Positions 16,512 through 25,738 of a stretch of DNA of 64,000 nucleotides are shown in pieces. Position numbers and translations under genes: made by a program. This DNA is from Bifidobacterium tsurumiense (GTDB lineage Bacteria; Actinomycetota; Actinomycetes; Actinomycetales; Bifidobacteriaceae), in NCBI RefSeq assembly GCF_000741765.1, contig NZ_JGZU01000002.1, positions 100,347 to 164,346 on the forward strand, given 5' to 3'. The notes beneath the pieces are model-generated. The model was not told the origin of the DNA, ran no database searches, and saw nothing but the letters and a program-made list of their open reading frames with translations. Position 1 is the stretch's first letter; each line of letters begins with the position of its first letter.

Positions 16512-17804
16512 ATGGAGATGGCTCAGCTCAGTGTTGACGAGAATGAATACAGCCTGCCGGTTGTGGAGGCGACCGAGGGTCCAGACGGCATTATGGTGTC
16601 TTCTTTGCGCAATGACGGATGGGTCACCTTGGATCCTGGATTTTTGACAACCGCTCAATGCGAATCCAAGATCACCTACATTGACGGCAAGCGATCCATT
16701 CTGCGATATCGAGGCTATCCCATAGAACAGCTGTGCGAGCAATCTGATTTCCTCGAGGTGGCATGGCTGCTGCGTCATGGTGAATTGCCGACACAGGAAC
16801 AATTTGACAAGTTCTGTGCGGATCTCAATCACCGCACCATGGTCGGTGAGGATTTCCGGACGTTTATGGGGTCGTTCCCCAGAACCGCCCACCCCATGAG
16901 CATGATGGCATCGGCCATCAACGCCCTTGCGACTTTTTATCCTGATACCACGGATGTCAACGATTCGGATCAATTGGATGAAGCCGCAACCATTATCATG
17001 GCCAAGGCACGCACCATCGTGAGCTATATTTTCCGCCGTCGCAGGGATGAGCCGATGCTGTATCCTGACTATTCGCGCGGCTACGTTGATGATTTCCTGC
17101 GGATGTGCTTTGCCGTGCCATACGAGCCTTTTGAAACCGATCCTCTGTATGTGCACGCCCTGGGACGCCTGCTGATTATTCATGCCGATCATGAACAGAA
17201 TTGTTCGACTTCGGTGGTGCGCATTGCAGGCAGCGCCCATGCCAATTTGTATTCCGCCATATCTGCAGGCATTAACGCGCTATCCGGGCCATTGCATGGT
17301 GGCGCCAATGAGGCTGTGCTCAGGCAATTGAAGGCTATTCGTGATTCCGGCAAATCCGTGCGCGAATTCGTTGAATGGTCCAAAGACAATGGAAAGCGAA
17401 TTTCCGGACTCGGTCACCGCCTCTATAAGTCATATGATCCACGTGCGGCGATTGCCCGCCAGTATTTGGAAAAGATTATGAGCCGTGCGGACACCTTGAA
17501 GCTTTCTGCAGAAGAGCGTGCGCTATTCGATGTCGCCACTGAGCTGGAGCAGATCGCATTGAGCGATGAATACTTTGTATCTCGCCATTTGTATCCGAAT
17601 GTGGACTTCTATACAGGGCTTATTTATCGCGCCATTGGCTTCGATCCCGCCATGTTCACCACGCTTTTTGCATTGGGGCGCATACCGGGTTGGATAGCCC
17701 AATATCGCGAGCTATTGGCTGACCCAAACACGAAGATAGGCCGTCCAAGGCAGGTGTATGTCGGGGAGCCCAAGAGGGATTATGTGCCATTTGATGAGCG
17801 CTGA
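16512..17804 (+). CDS. gltA: Citrate synthase
   Basis: Condenses acetyl-CoA and oxaloacetate to citrate. In bifidobacteria, which lack a full TCA cycle, it feeds 2-oxoglutarate and glutamate synthesis. 430 aa of the type II (GltA) family: LHGGANEAVLRQL holds a catalytic His, HRLYKSYDPRA is the oxaloacetate-binding region, and YPNVDFYTGLI holds the catalytic Asp. ATG 16512 is chosen because GGGAGGG ends 10 nt upstream; the ATG at 16503 is too close to it. The downstream convergent gene is dapD. Confidence 0.95.
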   Translation: MEMAQLSVDENEYSLPVVEATEGPDGIMVSSLRNDGWVTLDPGFLTTAQCESKITYIDGKRSILRYRGYPIEQLCEQSDFLEVAWLLRHGELPTQEQFDKFCADLNHRTMVGEDFRTFMGSFPRTAHPMSMMASAINALATFYPDTTDVNDSDQLDEAATIIMAKARTIVSYIFRRRRDEPMLYPDYSRGYVDDFLRMCFAVPYEPFETDPLYVHALGRLLIIHADHEQNCSTSVVRIAGSAHANLYSAISAGINALSGPLHGGANEAVLRQLKAIRDSGKSVREFVEWSKDNGKRISGLGHRLYKSYDPRAAIARQYLEKIMSRADTLKLSAEERALFDVATELEQIALSDEYFVSRHLYPNVDFYTGLIYRAIGFDPAMFTTLFALGRIPGWIAQYRELLADPNTKIGRPRQVYVGEPKRDYVPFDER

Positions 17805-17900
17805 GAGTCGATAAGAATTCGCCGTTAACAAGATAGAGAGTCTATAAGAATTCAGGGGAATTAGGAATTCAGCACGTAAATAAAGAGTCAATAAGAATTC
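17804..17900. repeat. Three spaced copies of a 17-mer
   Basis: AGAGTCnATAAGAATTC occurs at 17804, 17837 and 17884 with only the middle base varying. The first copy begins on the last base of the gltA stop codon. The intervening sequence also carries extra GAATTC words. Confidence 0.8.
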
Positions 17901-17920
17901 AGCACCATAGATGAAATTTC

Positions 17921-17954
17921 AGGGGTGCCGCCAAGATCACGAGGCGACACCCCT
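17921..17954. terminator. Bidirectional terminator between gltA and dapD
   Basis: AGGGGTGCCGCC (17921-17932) pairs with GGCGACACCCCT (17943-17954), 11 of 12 pairs, 10-nt loop. It lies between convergent genes. Confidence 0.75.
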
Positions 17955-17983
17955 GATATGCTATTGGATTATCGATTCTGAAA

Positions 17984-18973
17984 TCAGTTCTTATGCAATT
18001 GTTCATTGAGCTCGATGCCGGTTTTGCGATATCGCGCTTCAATGGCACCGCTTACAGAATTTCGGATGAAAAGGATATTATCCTTGCCGCTGAGCTCGGC
18101 ACCTTTGACGGTTTCATATGGTTGGCCCGCTGCTGCGCGCTGCTTGTCGATAACCGTGATCTTCGTGCCGGCGGTGATATATAGACCGGCTTCCACCACG
18201 CAATTGTCTCCCAAAGAGATGCCGATACCGGCATTGGCACCCAGCAGGCTATGCTCTCCAATGGAATTTCGCAGCTTTCCACCGCCTGACAAAGTGCCCA
18301 TAATCGAAGCGCCTCCGCCGACATCTGAACCGTTTCCGACGACAACGCCTTGGGACACGCGTCCTTCAATCATGGATACGCCCAGCGTTCCCGCATTGAA
18401 ATTCACGAATCCGGCATGCATAACCGTGGTTCCTTCGGCAAGATGGGCGCCGAGACGAACACGATCCGCATCGCCGATGCGCACACCGGAAGGAATGACA
18501 TAGTCCACCATGCGAGGGAATTTGTCAAGGCTCAGCACCTGCACTTCTGCACGGGGTGCCAGCGAAGGTCCGGAATGTGCGGCATTCATGACATCAAGCT
18601 TGCGTTGGTTGAAATTCTCAACGGCGAATGGACCGTAATTCGTCCATACGACGGTATTCAATGCGCCGAAGATACCATCAAGATTCATGGAATTCGGGGC
18701 AGCCAATCGCATGCTGAGCAGATGCAGACGCAGATAGGCATCAGCGGCATCTGTTATGGGGGAGTCCAAGTCGCTCACGGTAAACACCGGCTTACGACGC
18801 ACACCGCGAGCGTCGGCTTGTGAATCGGCCAGTGCGCCGAAACCGTGTGAGGGTCGATCCGATTCTGCGGGCGCTTGTCCCACATGCAGTTCCGGATACC
18901 ACACATCCAGGGTTTTGCCAGCCTCGTCAATACTGGACAAGCCCCAGCCCCACGCAGTACGTTGTTCGCTCAT
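17984..18973 (-). CDS. dapD: Tetrahydrodipicolinate N-succinyltransferase
   Basis: Transfers succinyl from succinyl-CoA to 2,3,4,5-tetrahydrodipicolinate in the succinylase branch of meso-diaminopimelate/lysine synthesis, supplying cell-wall precursor. 329 aa of the long actinobacterial DapD type: an N-terminal alpha/beta domain, then a left-handed beta-helix with hexapeptide repeats (VRIGDADRVRLGAHLAEGTTV, GANAGIGISLGDNCVVEAG). ATG 18973 is selected because AAGGAG lies 6 nt upstream; a start nine codons earlier lacks one. Convergent with gltA. Confidence 0.94.
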   Translation of the reverse strand: MSEQRTAWGWGLSSIDEAGKTLDVWYPELHVGQAPAESDRPSHGFGALADSQADARGVRRKPVFTVSDLDSPITDAADAYLRLHLLSMRLAAPNSMNLDGIFGALNTVVWTNYGPFAVENFNQRKLDVMNAAHSGPSLAPRAEVQVLSLDKFPRMVDYVIPSGVRIGDADRVRLGAHLAEGTTVMHAGFVNFNAGTLGVSMIEGRVSQGVVVGNGSDVGGGASIMGTLSGGGKLRNSIGEHSLLGANAGIGISLGDNCVVEAGLYITAGTKITVIDKQRAAAGQPYETVKGAELSGKDNILFIRNSVSGAIEARYRKTGIELNEQLHKN

Positions 18974-19149
18974 CTTTGCTCCTTGATCTGTCGTTGCCAT
19001 GGACCGGCGTTAGGGACGGCCGCATGTATCGAAACCAACTCTACTCGGCGGCGAATAACGTCAGCCGAGGTATCTCAAGGAATAGGGAATAATCCACGAT
19101 CACACTTGCGGCAAGGTATGTGCGTTGGGTCAGCTTCCGCGGATCGTTA

Positions 19150-19311
19150 GATATCTTGTGGGATATCAAGGCAGGAGATATCTCGCGGGATATCTAGACA
19201 GAAGATATCTTGTGGGATATCAAGGCAGGAGATATCTCGCGGGATATCTAGACAGAAGACATCTTGTGGGATATCAAGACAGAAGTTATCTTGTGAGGCA
19301 TCAAGACAGGC
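19150..19311. repeat. 27-nt tandem array, 6 units, two-unit higher order
   Basis: Units begin at 19150, 19177, 19204, 19231, 19258 and 19285, each exactly 27 nt. Type A (gatatcttgtgggatatc + aaggcagga) and type B (gatatctcgcgggatatc + tagacagaa) alternate as A-B-A-B, an exact 54-nt duplication, and two diverged units follow. Each good unit carries two GATATC palindromes 12 nt apart. No spacers are present, so it is not a CRISPR. The flanking sequence 18974-19387 has no other gene. Confidence 0.9.
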
Positions 19312-19387
19312 AACTGCACTCGCTCCGGAATAATGCCCAATAACCCTGAATAACCCAAATCCTATGCATTGCGTACAATGTCAAGCC

Positions 19388-19519
19388 GTGAGTGACTATC
19401 AAGACAAGCGCAGACAGCGCGAGCGCCGCCGTCGCAATATCATGCGAATCGTAGCGGGCGCCATCGCCGCTGCCATGCTGCTCAGCATAGTCATTCCCGC
19501 AATCTATGCGGGTCTTTGA
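19388..19519 (+). CDS. Small basic single-pass membrane peptide
   Basis: A 43-residue ORF: an Arg/Gln-rich N-terminus (SDYQDKRRQRERRRRN) followed by one hydrophobic helix (IVAGAIAAAMLLSIVIPAIYA) and a short end. The GTG at 19388 lies 8 nt after TACAAT (19374-19379), so it could be read from a leaderless transcript; an in-frame ATG at 19364 would give 51 residues but sits before that -10. It precedes prfB by about 140 nt. Function unknown; the positive-inside layout predicts a cytoplasmic N-terminus. Existence supported by codon structure and promoter only. Confidence 0.55.
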   Translation: MSDYQDKRRQRERRRRNIMRIVAGAIAAAMLLSIVIPAIYAGL

Positions 19520-19659
19520 CGTAGGCGTCGGTTCGACTCCGGCAAGATCCAGACCACATGGTCATCATGCCGAAGTGTGCCGCCATGGGCTTGTGCAAGC
19601 CCTGTTAACAGGCGGTCAAGATGTGATAATTCGACGAAGCAATATGTATGGTGGTAATG

Positions 19660-20790
19660 ATGGCTGAATTTGATTTTTCTCAGGCGCTCGCTGATGCGAA
19701 TGCCAAGTACGAGTCCATTTCCAAAGCGTTGGATATGGACCGCATGCTCAATGATATTAAGGAGCTCGAGCAGGAGGCTTCCGCGCCGGGATTGTGGGAC
19801 GATCCTGAGAATGCGCAGAAGGTGACGAGCAAGCTTTCTGCAGTGCAGGCGCAGGTGCGCCGTCTTCGTTCCGCTCAACAGCGCATCGAAGATGTGGACA
19901 CATTGATTGAGCTTGGGCGCGAGGAAAATGACGCCGATAGCCTCAATGAGGCGGAGCAGGAGCTGGTATCCATCCAGCAGGATCTTGACGATATGGAAAT
20001 CCAGACCTTGCTTGATGGCGAATATGATGAGCGAGCGGCAGTGGTCACCATCCGTTCGGGTGCCGGCGGCATCGATGCCGCTGATTTCGCCCAAATGCTG
20101 CTGCGCATGTATTTGCGCTGGGCTGAGCGCAACGGATTCAAAACCAAGATGATGGATACCTCGTATGCCGAAGAGGCGGGTATCAAGTCGGCGACATTCC
20201 AGGTGGACGCAGAATATGCATATGGTCGCCTTTCCGTCGAGGGCGGCACCCATCGCTTGGTGCGTATTTCCCCCTTCGATAACCAGGGTCGCCGTCAGAC
20301 CAGTTTCGCGGCGGTGGAAGTCATTCCTCTGGTTGAGGACACCGATCATATCGATATCCCTGATTCGGATATCCGCGTTGATACGTTCCAGGCATCCGGT
20401 CCTGGCGGACAGGGTGTGAACACCACATATTCCGCAGTGCGCATAACCCACTTGCCCACCGGTTTGGTGGTTTCCATGCAGGATGAGCGCTCGCAGATCC
20501 AGAATCGCGCAGCCGCCATGTCCGTTTTGCAATCGCGTTTGCTGGTGCTCAAGCATGCTGAAGAGGCCCAGAAGAAAAAGGAGCTTGCCGGTGATATCAA
20601 GGCGAGCTGGGGCGATCAGATGCGTTCGTATGTGCTCCATCCATATCAGATGGTCAAGGATCTGCGAACCGGATACGAGACTTCGCAAACCCAGGCGGTA
20701 TTCGATGGCGATATCGACGCGTTCATCGAGGCTGGCATTCGTTGGCGTCATGAAGAGAGACGCAAGGCTGAATCGCAGGATGAGGCATAA
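19660..20790 (+). CDS. prfB: Peptide chain release factor 2
   Basis: Recognises UGA and UAA stop codons and triggers peptide release on the ribosome. 376 aa with the SPF stop-codon tripeptide ([16 protein letters not shown]) and the GGQ catalytic loop in [17 protein letters not shown]. The frame is continuous: there is no internal UGA, so the autoregulatory +1 frameshift of E. coli prfB is absent. Start codons at 19648, 19657 and 19660 are possible; I prefer 19660 (MAEFDF) by family N-terminus. It lies 48 nt upstream of ftsE, likely one transcript with ftsEX. Confidence 0.95.
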   Translation: MAEFDFSQALADANAKYESISKALDMDRMLNDIKELEQEASAPGLWDDPENAQKVTSKLSAVQAQVRRLRSAQQRIEDVDTLIELGREENDADSLNEAEQELVSIQQDLDDMEIQTLLDGEYDERAAVVTIRSGAGGIDAADFAQMLLRMYLRWAERNGFKTKMMDTSYAEEAGIKSATFQVDAEYAYGRLSVEGGTHRLVRISPFDNQGRRQTSFAAVEVIPLVEDTDHIDIPDSDIRVDTFQASGPGGQGVNTTYSAVRITHLPTGLVVSMQDERSQIQNRAAAMSVLQSRLLVLKHAEEAQKKKELAGDIKASWGDQMRSYVLHPYQMVKDLRTGYETSQTQAVFDGDIDAFIEAGIRWRHEERRKAESQDEA

Positions 20791-20838
20791 TCGGAACAAG
20801 GCCTTGAGCCGTGATTCCGAATACAGTAAGGATCGCAG

Positions 20839-22341
20839 ATGCCACTAATTTCGTTGGATAATGTTACGAAGATCTATCCGAAGGGCACCCGTCCTGCACT
20901 GGACGATGTTACCGTTCATATCGATCGTGGGGATTTCGTTTTCCTCGTTGGTGCTTCGGGTTCGGGCAAGACCACATTGCTGAGCTTGCTTTTGCGGGAA
21001 GAGGAAGCCACCAAGGGGGAAATACGAGTAGCGGGCAATGATCTGCGTCGTCTGACCAATCGTCAGGTGCCGCAGTACAGGCGTTCTATCGGCTTCATCT
21101 TCCAGGATTACAAGCTGCTGAACAACAAAACGGTGTGGCAAAACGTTGCCTTTGCTTTGGAGGTTATCGGCACAAGCCGTTCCACAATCAAGTCACTGGT
21201 TCCGAAGGTCCTGGAAACCGTGGGATTGACGGGTAAAGAGAATAACTACCCCCATGAGCTCTCCGGTGGCGAGGCCCAGCGTGTGGCCATTGCACGAGCC
21301 TATGTCAATCATCCGCAGATCCTGCTGGCTGACGAGCCCACTGGAAATCTTGATCCGACCACTTCATTGGGCATTATGGAAGTGCTGGACGCCATCAACC
21401 GCACCGGCACCACCATTGTTATGGCCACGCATAATGAGGAAATCGTCAATTCCATGCGCAAACGTGTGGTGGAATTGCACAGCGGCAAAATCGTGCGTGA
21501 TGAAGAGCATGGCTCCTATGATTCCGCATTGTTCTTCCCCGATGCCGAGGTCGAGTCGAAAGCCAAGCAGGTCATCGATACGGTAGTCGGAACCGAAGCA
21601 TCCGCATCGCATGATCCTGATAGCAAATTCAAACCTGCCGCTATCGAGTCCACCGTCGTCGACACCACGGTGAGTGATGACAGCGGTGAGGATGACGGTA
21701 TTGCACGATTGGCGAAATCGGTGCATTCCGGGCGCACAGGCCGGTATGGCGAGGCTTTCCAACCTGTGGAAACCACGATGACCTGGGGCAGGGGATTGTC
21801 CCTGGACGAAATGGAACATGCGCAGGGCCATACGGAATCTGAGCATGGCAATAGCGTTGAAGCAGACGCTCACGAGGTTGTTGAGACGAACGCAGAGGTG
21901 ACCGAATCCTCAGATTCCCAAGAATCCGAACAATCGGATGCAAGCCAAGGCATTGCCGATGCGCATATAGCGGCAATAGACGAAAGCAATCGCGAACAAG
22001 AAGCACCTCAATACGCTGAAGAAGCCCAGACTTTCACAGCTCAATCCCAACAGGACTCAGACGCTGCGCAGTTCATGCCATCAAGTGCCGATAGCATTTT
22101 CGAAACGGCTGGTGAATCCTCAGAAAACGGCGTATCTCAAAGCGCGAGCGCTGCATATCAAGCTTCAGGTGAATCCCAAGCAGTTCATGCAGCTCCCGTT
22201 CCTCTGCCACCCATGCCACCAATGCCACCGACCGCTCAGGAAGCGCAAGATGAGGCGAAAGCGGCGGAACGCCACGGAGAAAAAACCGCCGAAGCGCAGC
22301 AGACGAACGCAAATGTGAATAATGAAGGGGAGCAGGACTGA
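20839..22341 (+). CDS. ftsE: Cell-division ABC ATPase FtsE with long C-terminal tail
   Basis: ATPase of the FtsEX divisome complex, which converts ATP hydrolysis into activation of a peptidoglycan hydrolase. Residues 1-225 form a standard FtsE: Walker A GASGSGKT (38-45), a signature [17 protein letters not shown] near 140, Walker [14 protein letters not shown], and a switch His in ATHNEE. The remaining ~270 residues are an atypical extension rich in Glu, Ser, Ala and Gln with a proline run ([10 protein letters not shown]), low complexity and probably disordered. FtsE is usually about 220-230 aa. The stop overlaps the ftsX start (TGATG), indicating coupled translation. Confidence 0.93.
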   Translation: MPLISLDNVTKIYPKGTRPALDDVTVHIDRGDFVFLVGASGSGKTTLLSLLLREEEATKGEIRVAGNDLRRLTNRQVPQYRRSIGFIFQDYKLLNNKTVWQNVAFALEVIGTSRSTIKSLVPKVLETVGLTGKENNYPHELSGGEAQRVAIARAYVNHPQILLADEPTGNLDPTTSLGIMEVLDAINRTGTTIVMATHNEEIVNSMRKRVVELHSGKIVRDEEHGSYDSALFFPDAEVESKAKQVIDTVVGTEASASHDPDSKFKPAAIESTVVDTTVSDDSGEDDGIARLAKSVHSGRTGRYGEAFQPVETTMTWGRGLSLDEMEHAQGHTESEHGNSVEADAHEVVETNAEVTESSDSQESEQSDASQGIADAHIAAIDESNREQEAPQYAEEAQTFTAQSQQDSDAAQFMPSSADSIFETAGESSENGVSQSASAAYQASGESQAVHAAPVPLPPMPPMPPTAQEAQDEAKAAERHGEKTAEAQQTNANVNNEGEQD

Positions 22342-23264
22342 TGCGAGGTCGATTCATACTTTCGGAAACATGGATTAGTCTTAAGCGGAACGTTTCCATG
22401 ATCGTGTCGGTTATGTTGGTCACCTTCATCTCCTTCCTGTTCATTGGGGCTTCGGTTTTGATGCAGGCCCAGATAACCAAAGCAAAAGGTGACTGGTACG
22501 ACAAGGTCGAAGTGGTGGTATGGCTGTGCCCGGATGGAACCAGCCGTGCTGCATCCTGCGCTTCCGGCAAAGCTCCGACTGACCAGGAGATCGTGGATCT
22601 GCAGAATGTGATCCGTCAGGAACTCGGCTCTGATGTGGACAAAATAACCTATGTCAGCCGTGAAGACTTCTTCAATAACACGTTCACCAAGCAGTATCCA
22701 GGTGGCGTGTATGAGGGCCGCACATTAACCGCAGCGGATATGCAAGCCTCGCTGCGTTTGAAGCTCAGTGATCCGACAAAATACCAAGTGGTTTCCGAAG
22801 TCCTGACAGGTAGGACCGGTGTTGAGGAGGTTGTCGATCAGCGGCAGATATTCGACCCGGTATTTACGGTTCTGAACCGTGCCACGGTGGTTACTGTCGT
22901 GCTTGCAGCGGTTATGGTTGTCGTTGCGATTATGCTCACCGGCACGACCATACGAATGAGTGCAGCCTCGCGTAAGAACGAGACCGAGATTATGCGTTTG
23001 GTCGGCGCTTCCAATTGGACCATACGTCTGCCGTTCATCCTTGAAGGCGTAACGGCTTCATTCCTTGGTTCGTTGCTGGCGGCCGGCGCACTTAGCGCCC
23101 TTGTGAAGGTGTTCATAACCGACTGGTTGGCACAAACCGTGCAATGGATGCCATTCATCAATCAATCCACTGTTTGGCTTACGGCTCCGGCGCTCATTGT
23201 GGGAGCGATGCTGCTTTCTGGATTGGCGTCTACCATATCCTTGCGGCGCTATCTGAAAGCCTGA
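22341..23264 (+). CDS. ftsX: Cell-division membrane protein FtsX
   Basis: Membrane partner of FtsE: four transmembrane helices (about residues 20-42, 176-198, 230-252, 275-297) and a large external loop (about 43-175) that contacts the hydrolase. The permease-like FtsX signature region is visible in TTIRMSAASRKNETEIMRLVGASNWTIRLPF, split here over two helices. The loop contains two Cys in WLCPDGTSRAASCAS, which could form a disulfide outside the cell. 307 aa, usual length. Followed 99 nt later by the CHAP hydrolase it should control. Confidence 0.95.
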   Translation: MRGRFILSETWISLKRNVSMIVSVMLVTFISFLFIGASVLMQAQITKAKGDWYDKVEVVVWLCPDGTSRAASCASGKAPTDQEIVDLQNVIRQELGSDVDKITYVSREDFFNNTFTKQYPGGVYEGRTLTAADMQASLRLKLSDPTKYQVVSEVLTGRTGVEEVVDQRQIFDPVFTVLNRATVVTVVLAAVMVVVAIMLTGTTIRMSAASRKNETEIMRLVGASNWTIRLPFILEGVTASFLGSLLAAGALSALVKVFITDWLAQTVQWMPFINQSTVWLTAPALIVGAMLLSGLASTISLRRYLKA

Positions 23265-23363
23265 TGGTTGTCAAGTGAATACGGCGTTCGACTTCCCGAG
23301 GAAAACGCTCTCAGGAAGTCACGCTACAATCAGACGAGCGTATACGACGGAAAGGTTACCGTG

Positions 23364-24761
23364 ATGAAACACACGAAACGCATCAATACCGTAGCTGGAC
23401 TGATGCTCTCCGCCGCCACCATATTGACGGCCGGCCTGGCTACGACGGTGGTCGCTACTCCGCAGGCAGAAGCCATAACCATGCAGGAGTACCAGCAGAA
23501 GGTTCAAAACAACGAGACGTTGAAAGCGCAGCTGGCAGGTGTCAATGAGCAATTGGCCAATGTCATCCTGGAACTCAGCGATCTGACAGAAAACCAGATT
23601 CCTGCAGCCCAGCAGGCAGCCGAGGATGCAGAACAGAATGCTCAGCAAGCACAGCAGCTTGCTGATGCAACGAATGAACGTCTGCAATCCGCCAAGCAGG
23701 ACAAGGCAGATCTGGAAGCCAAAATCGAGCAGACCGGTGCCGATTACGACGATGCCAAGGAAGAGGTTGCGAACCTTGCCCGTCAGAGTCTGCATGGATC
23801 CACTGCTTCGGATGTCATGGATGTGGTCACCAATTCGACCACCACAGAACAATTCGTCGATAAAATGCAGTCAGAAGCCGCTGTGACTCGAAGCGAAAGC
23901 AATGCTGCGGATGACGCAGCCAATGAGCTGAGCACTTCGATGAACCGCAAGGAGCGTCTCACTGCAATCGAAAACCGCATAACCAAGCTCAAGGAAGAGG
24001 CCGATCAGCAGGCGGCTTCCGCGCAGCAGGCATCTGAGGATGCAGCGGCGAAGCAGGCGTCATTGCAAGCTTTGCGCGACAAGGGTTCGGCAGCCAGGGA
24101 ACAGCTGGAAAGTCAGAAGAGCAGCCTGACCACCCAACAGGCACGCGAGGCTGCGGAAATCGTGGCTGCCAAGTCGCAAATCGATTCATACAATACCCAG
24201 AATTACGGCGGAGCCACCGCTGATCCGAGTGCTGGTGGTCAACAGCAGGTGAGCAACGGCGGGTCATCGGCCGTTACCACCCCATCCACTCCAAGCAATA
24301 GCAGTGGCAACACAGGAAGCGCTTCGGGAATGAATTATTCCGTTCCAGGCTCCTGCCCAGAAGGTTCTGGATTCTGCTATGGGCATAGCACAGGAAATAC
24401 CGTTGGCGGTTCTGCGTATCCGGCACGGCAGTGCACCCTGTGGGCCTATATTCGTCGTTCGCAGCTGGGATTGCCTGTCGGATCATATATGGGCAACGGT
24501 GCGGAATGGGCTAATACTGCGCGTAGCCTCGGTTATTTGGTGAACAACACCCCGCATGTCGGTGCGGCAGTGGTATTCGCCCGTGGTCAAAGCGTCGGTG
24601 GCCACTGGACCGCTGACTGGCAGTACGGCCATGTCGCCATTGTCGAGCGTGTGAATGCAGACGGTTCCATCCTGATTTCCGAGGGTGGCACCGGTTTCTC
24701 CACATTCCCTGCTTGGGAGACCTTGAGCAACCCGGGTGCCTATCAGTACGTGCACTACTAA
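23364..24761 (+). CDS. Secreted coiled-coil CHAP peptidoglycan hydrolase
   Basis: A 465-aa exported cell-wall hydrolase. A Sec signal peptide covers about residues 1-38 (KHTKRINTVAGLML..., cleavage after ATPQAEA). A long Gln/Ala/Glu-rich coiled coil spans about 40-275, followed by a Ser/Thr/Gly/Asn linker and a C-terminal CHAP domain with catalytic Cys in PARQCTLWAYIR and His in YGHVAIVERV. This is the same architecture as PcsB of streptococci, which FtsEX activates through the coiled coil. ATG 23364 is 8 nt after GGAAAGG. Last gene of the ftsE-ftsX run, closed by a hairpin. Confidence 0.92.
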   Translation: MKHTKRINTVAGLMLSAATILTAGLATTVVATPQAEAITMQEYQQKVQNNETLKAQLAGVNEQLANVILELSDLTENQIPAAQQAAEDAEQNAQQAQQLADATNERLQSAKQDKADLEAKIEQTGADYDDAKEEVANLARQSLHGSTASDVMDVVTNSTTTEQFVDKMQSEAAVTRSESNAADDAANELSTSMNRKERLTAIENRITKLKEEADQQAASAQQASEDAAAKQASLQALRDKGSAAREQLESQKSSLTTQQAREAAEIVAAKSQIDSYNTQNYGGATADPSAGGQQQVSNGGSSAVTTPSTPSNSSGNTGSASGMNYSVPGSCPEGSGFCYGHSTGNTVGGSAYPARQCTLWAYIRRSQLGLPVGSYMGNGAEWANTARSLGYLVNNTPHVGAAVVFARGQSVGGHWTADWQYGHVAIVERVNADGSILISEGGTGFSTFPAWETLSNPGAYQYVHY

Positions 24762-24842
24762 ATCGATGCCGCTTCGAGTTGAGTTGATTCCATCGAAGCG
24801 GGAGAGGTGTTCGAGACTGCGCGTTCTTATATGAGCACTGAT

Positions 24843-24877
24843 ATTGAGGCGTCATCCAATGAGGATGACGCCTCAAT
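24843..24877 (+). terminator. Hairpin terminator of the ftsEX/CHAP run
   Basis: A 15-bp perfect stem: ATTGAGGCGTCATCC (24843-24857), loop AATGA, GGATGACGCCTCAAT (24863-24877). The rest of 24762-25135 contains only the smpB promoter region and a TAAGAT box near 24950. Confidence 0.8.
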
Positions 24878-25069
24878 GCATTTACGGAAATTCCGAGGGA
24901 AGGCGATTGCGGCGGAAGGCTGAAGATTCGCTTGCCTCTCGTTTGCGGTAAGATAGTCCGCCGTAGACATAGCTGACTTTATCTCAATAGCGTATCGACA
25001 ATACGGCGAACACTCCGCGATCGTTAGCGTCACAGATGAAGAAGCTAAACAAAGGGGATCGTGCGCGGC

Positions 25070-25098
25070 TTGATCGTGTGCTCGTCTCATGTGATAGT
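25070..25098 (+). promoter_or_regulatory. Promoter of smpB
   Basis: TTGATC (25070-25075), 17-bp spacer, GATAGT (25093-25098). An inverted repeat GTTGCaatccGCAAC follows at about 25099-25113, in the leader just before the ribosome site GGAAGGAGG. Confidence 0.55.
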
Positions 25099-25135
25099 GT
25101 TGCAATCCGCAACAGTGAAATGGAAGGAGGAACGC

Positions 25136-25615
25136 ATGGCCAAAGAACAAGGAACTGCGATGATTGCGCAGAATCGTAGGGCAAGACATGACTACGCCAT
25201 TGAGGATACGTATGAAGCCGGATTGGTGCTCACTGGCACAGAGGTGAAGTCACTGCGTGAAGGGCGTGCCTCCTTGGCAGAGTCGTTTATCAGCATCGAC
25301 CGACGTGGGGAGATATGGTTGGAGAGCGCCAATATTCCTGAATACCTGAATGGCACTTGGAATAATCACGCTCCAAAGCGCAAACGGAAACTGCTGCTTC
25401 ATGCAGAACAAATCGCCAAGCTTGCCCGTCAGACAGAAGCCAAGGGATACACAATCGTCCCGCTCAGCCTGTATTTCAAGGACGGCCGAGTCAAGGCACA
25501 AATCGCACTCGCCCGAGGAAAAAAGGAATTCGATAAGCGTCAAGCATTGCGTGAGGAGCAAGACAAGCGCGAGGCCCTGCGTGTGATGCGATATCGCAAT
25601 ATGCGCAATTCCTGA
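25136..25615 (+). CDS. smpB: SsrA-binding protein
   Basis: Binds tmRNA and brings it to stalled ribosomes for trans-translation. 159 aa beta-barrel protein with the typical [31 protein letters not shown] start, YxxH-like [13 protein letters not shown], and a basic C-terminal tail ([26 protein letters not shown]). ATG 25136 is preceded by GGAAGGAGGAACGC. tmRNA itself was not found in the window. Own promoter and terminator. Confidence 0.95.
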   Translation: MAKEQGTAMIAQNRRARHDYAIEDTYEAGLVLTGTEVKSLREGRASLAESFISIDRRGEIWLESANIPEYLNGTWNNHAPKRKRKLLLHAEQIAKLARQTEAKGYTIVPLSLYFKDGRVKAQIALARGKKEFDKRQALREEQDKREALRVMRYRNMRNS

Positions 25616-25635
25616 TATCTCGATAGCGCTCAAAC

Positions 25636-25678
25636 AAGGCGTCGGATTGGCATTGTACAGATGCTGCGCCGACGCCTT
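25636..25678 (+). terminator. Hairpin terminator of smpB
   Basis: AAGGCGTCGG (25636-25645) pairs with CCGACGCCTT (25669-25678), 10 bp, 23-nt loop. Confidence 0.65.
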
Positions 25679-25738
25679 ATGCGTTCGCATAACGGTATGC
25701 AACGCATGGATTCGCCCCCGATGCGTACCATAGCACCT

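Noticed and set aside
19150..19311. Regular repeats resembling a CRISPR array
   Set aside because: Units are contiguous with no spacers and no cas genes are nearby.
19520..19550. T-arm-like sequence GTCGGTTCGACTCCGGC, as in a tRNA or tmRNA 3' end
   Set aside because: No matching acceptor 5' strand (GGATCTT) and no D or anticodon arm upstream; the segment overlaps the end of a small ORF.
19660..20790. Programmed +1 frameshift in prfB
   Set aside because: The frame is continuous with no in-frame UGA near codon 25.
24880..25130. tmRNA gene near smpB
   Set aside because: No tRNA-like ends or tag reading frame found in the flanks.
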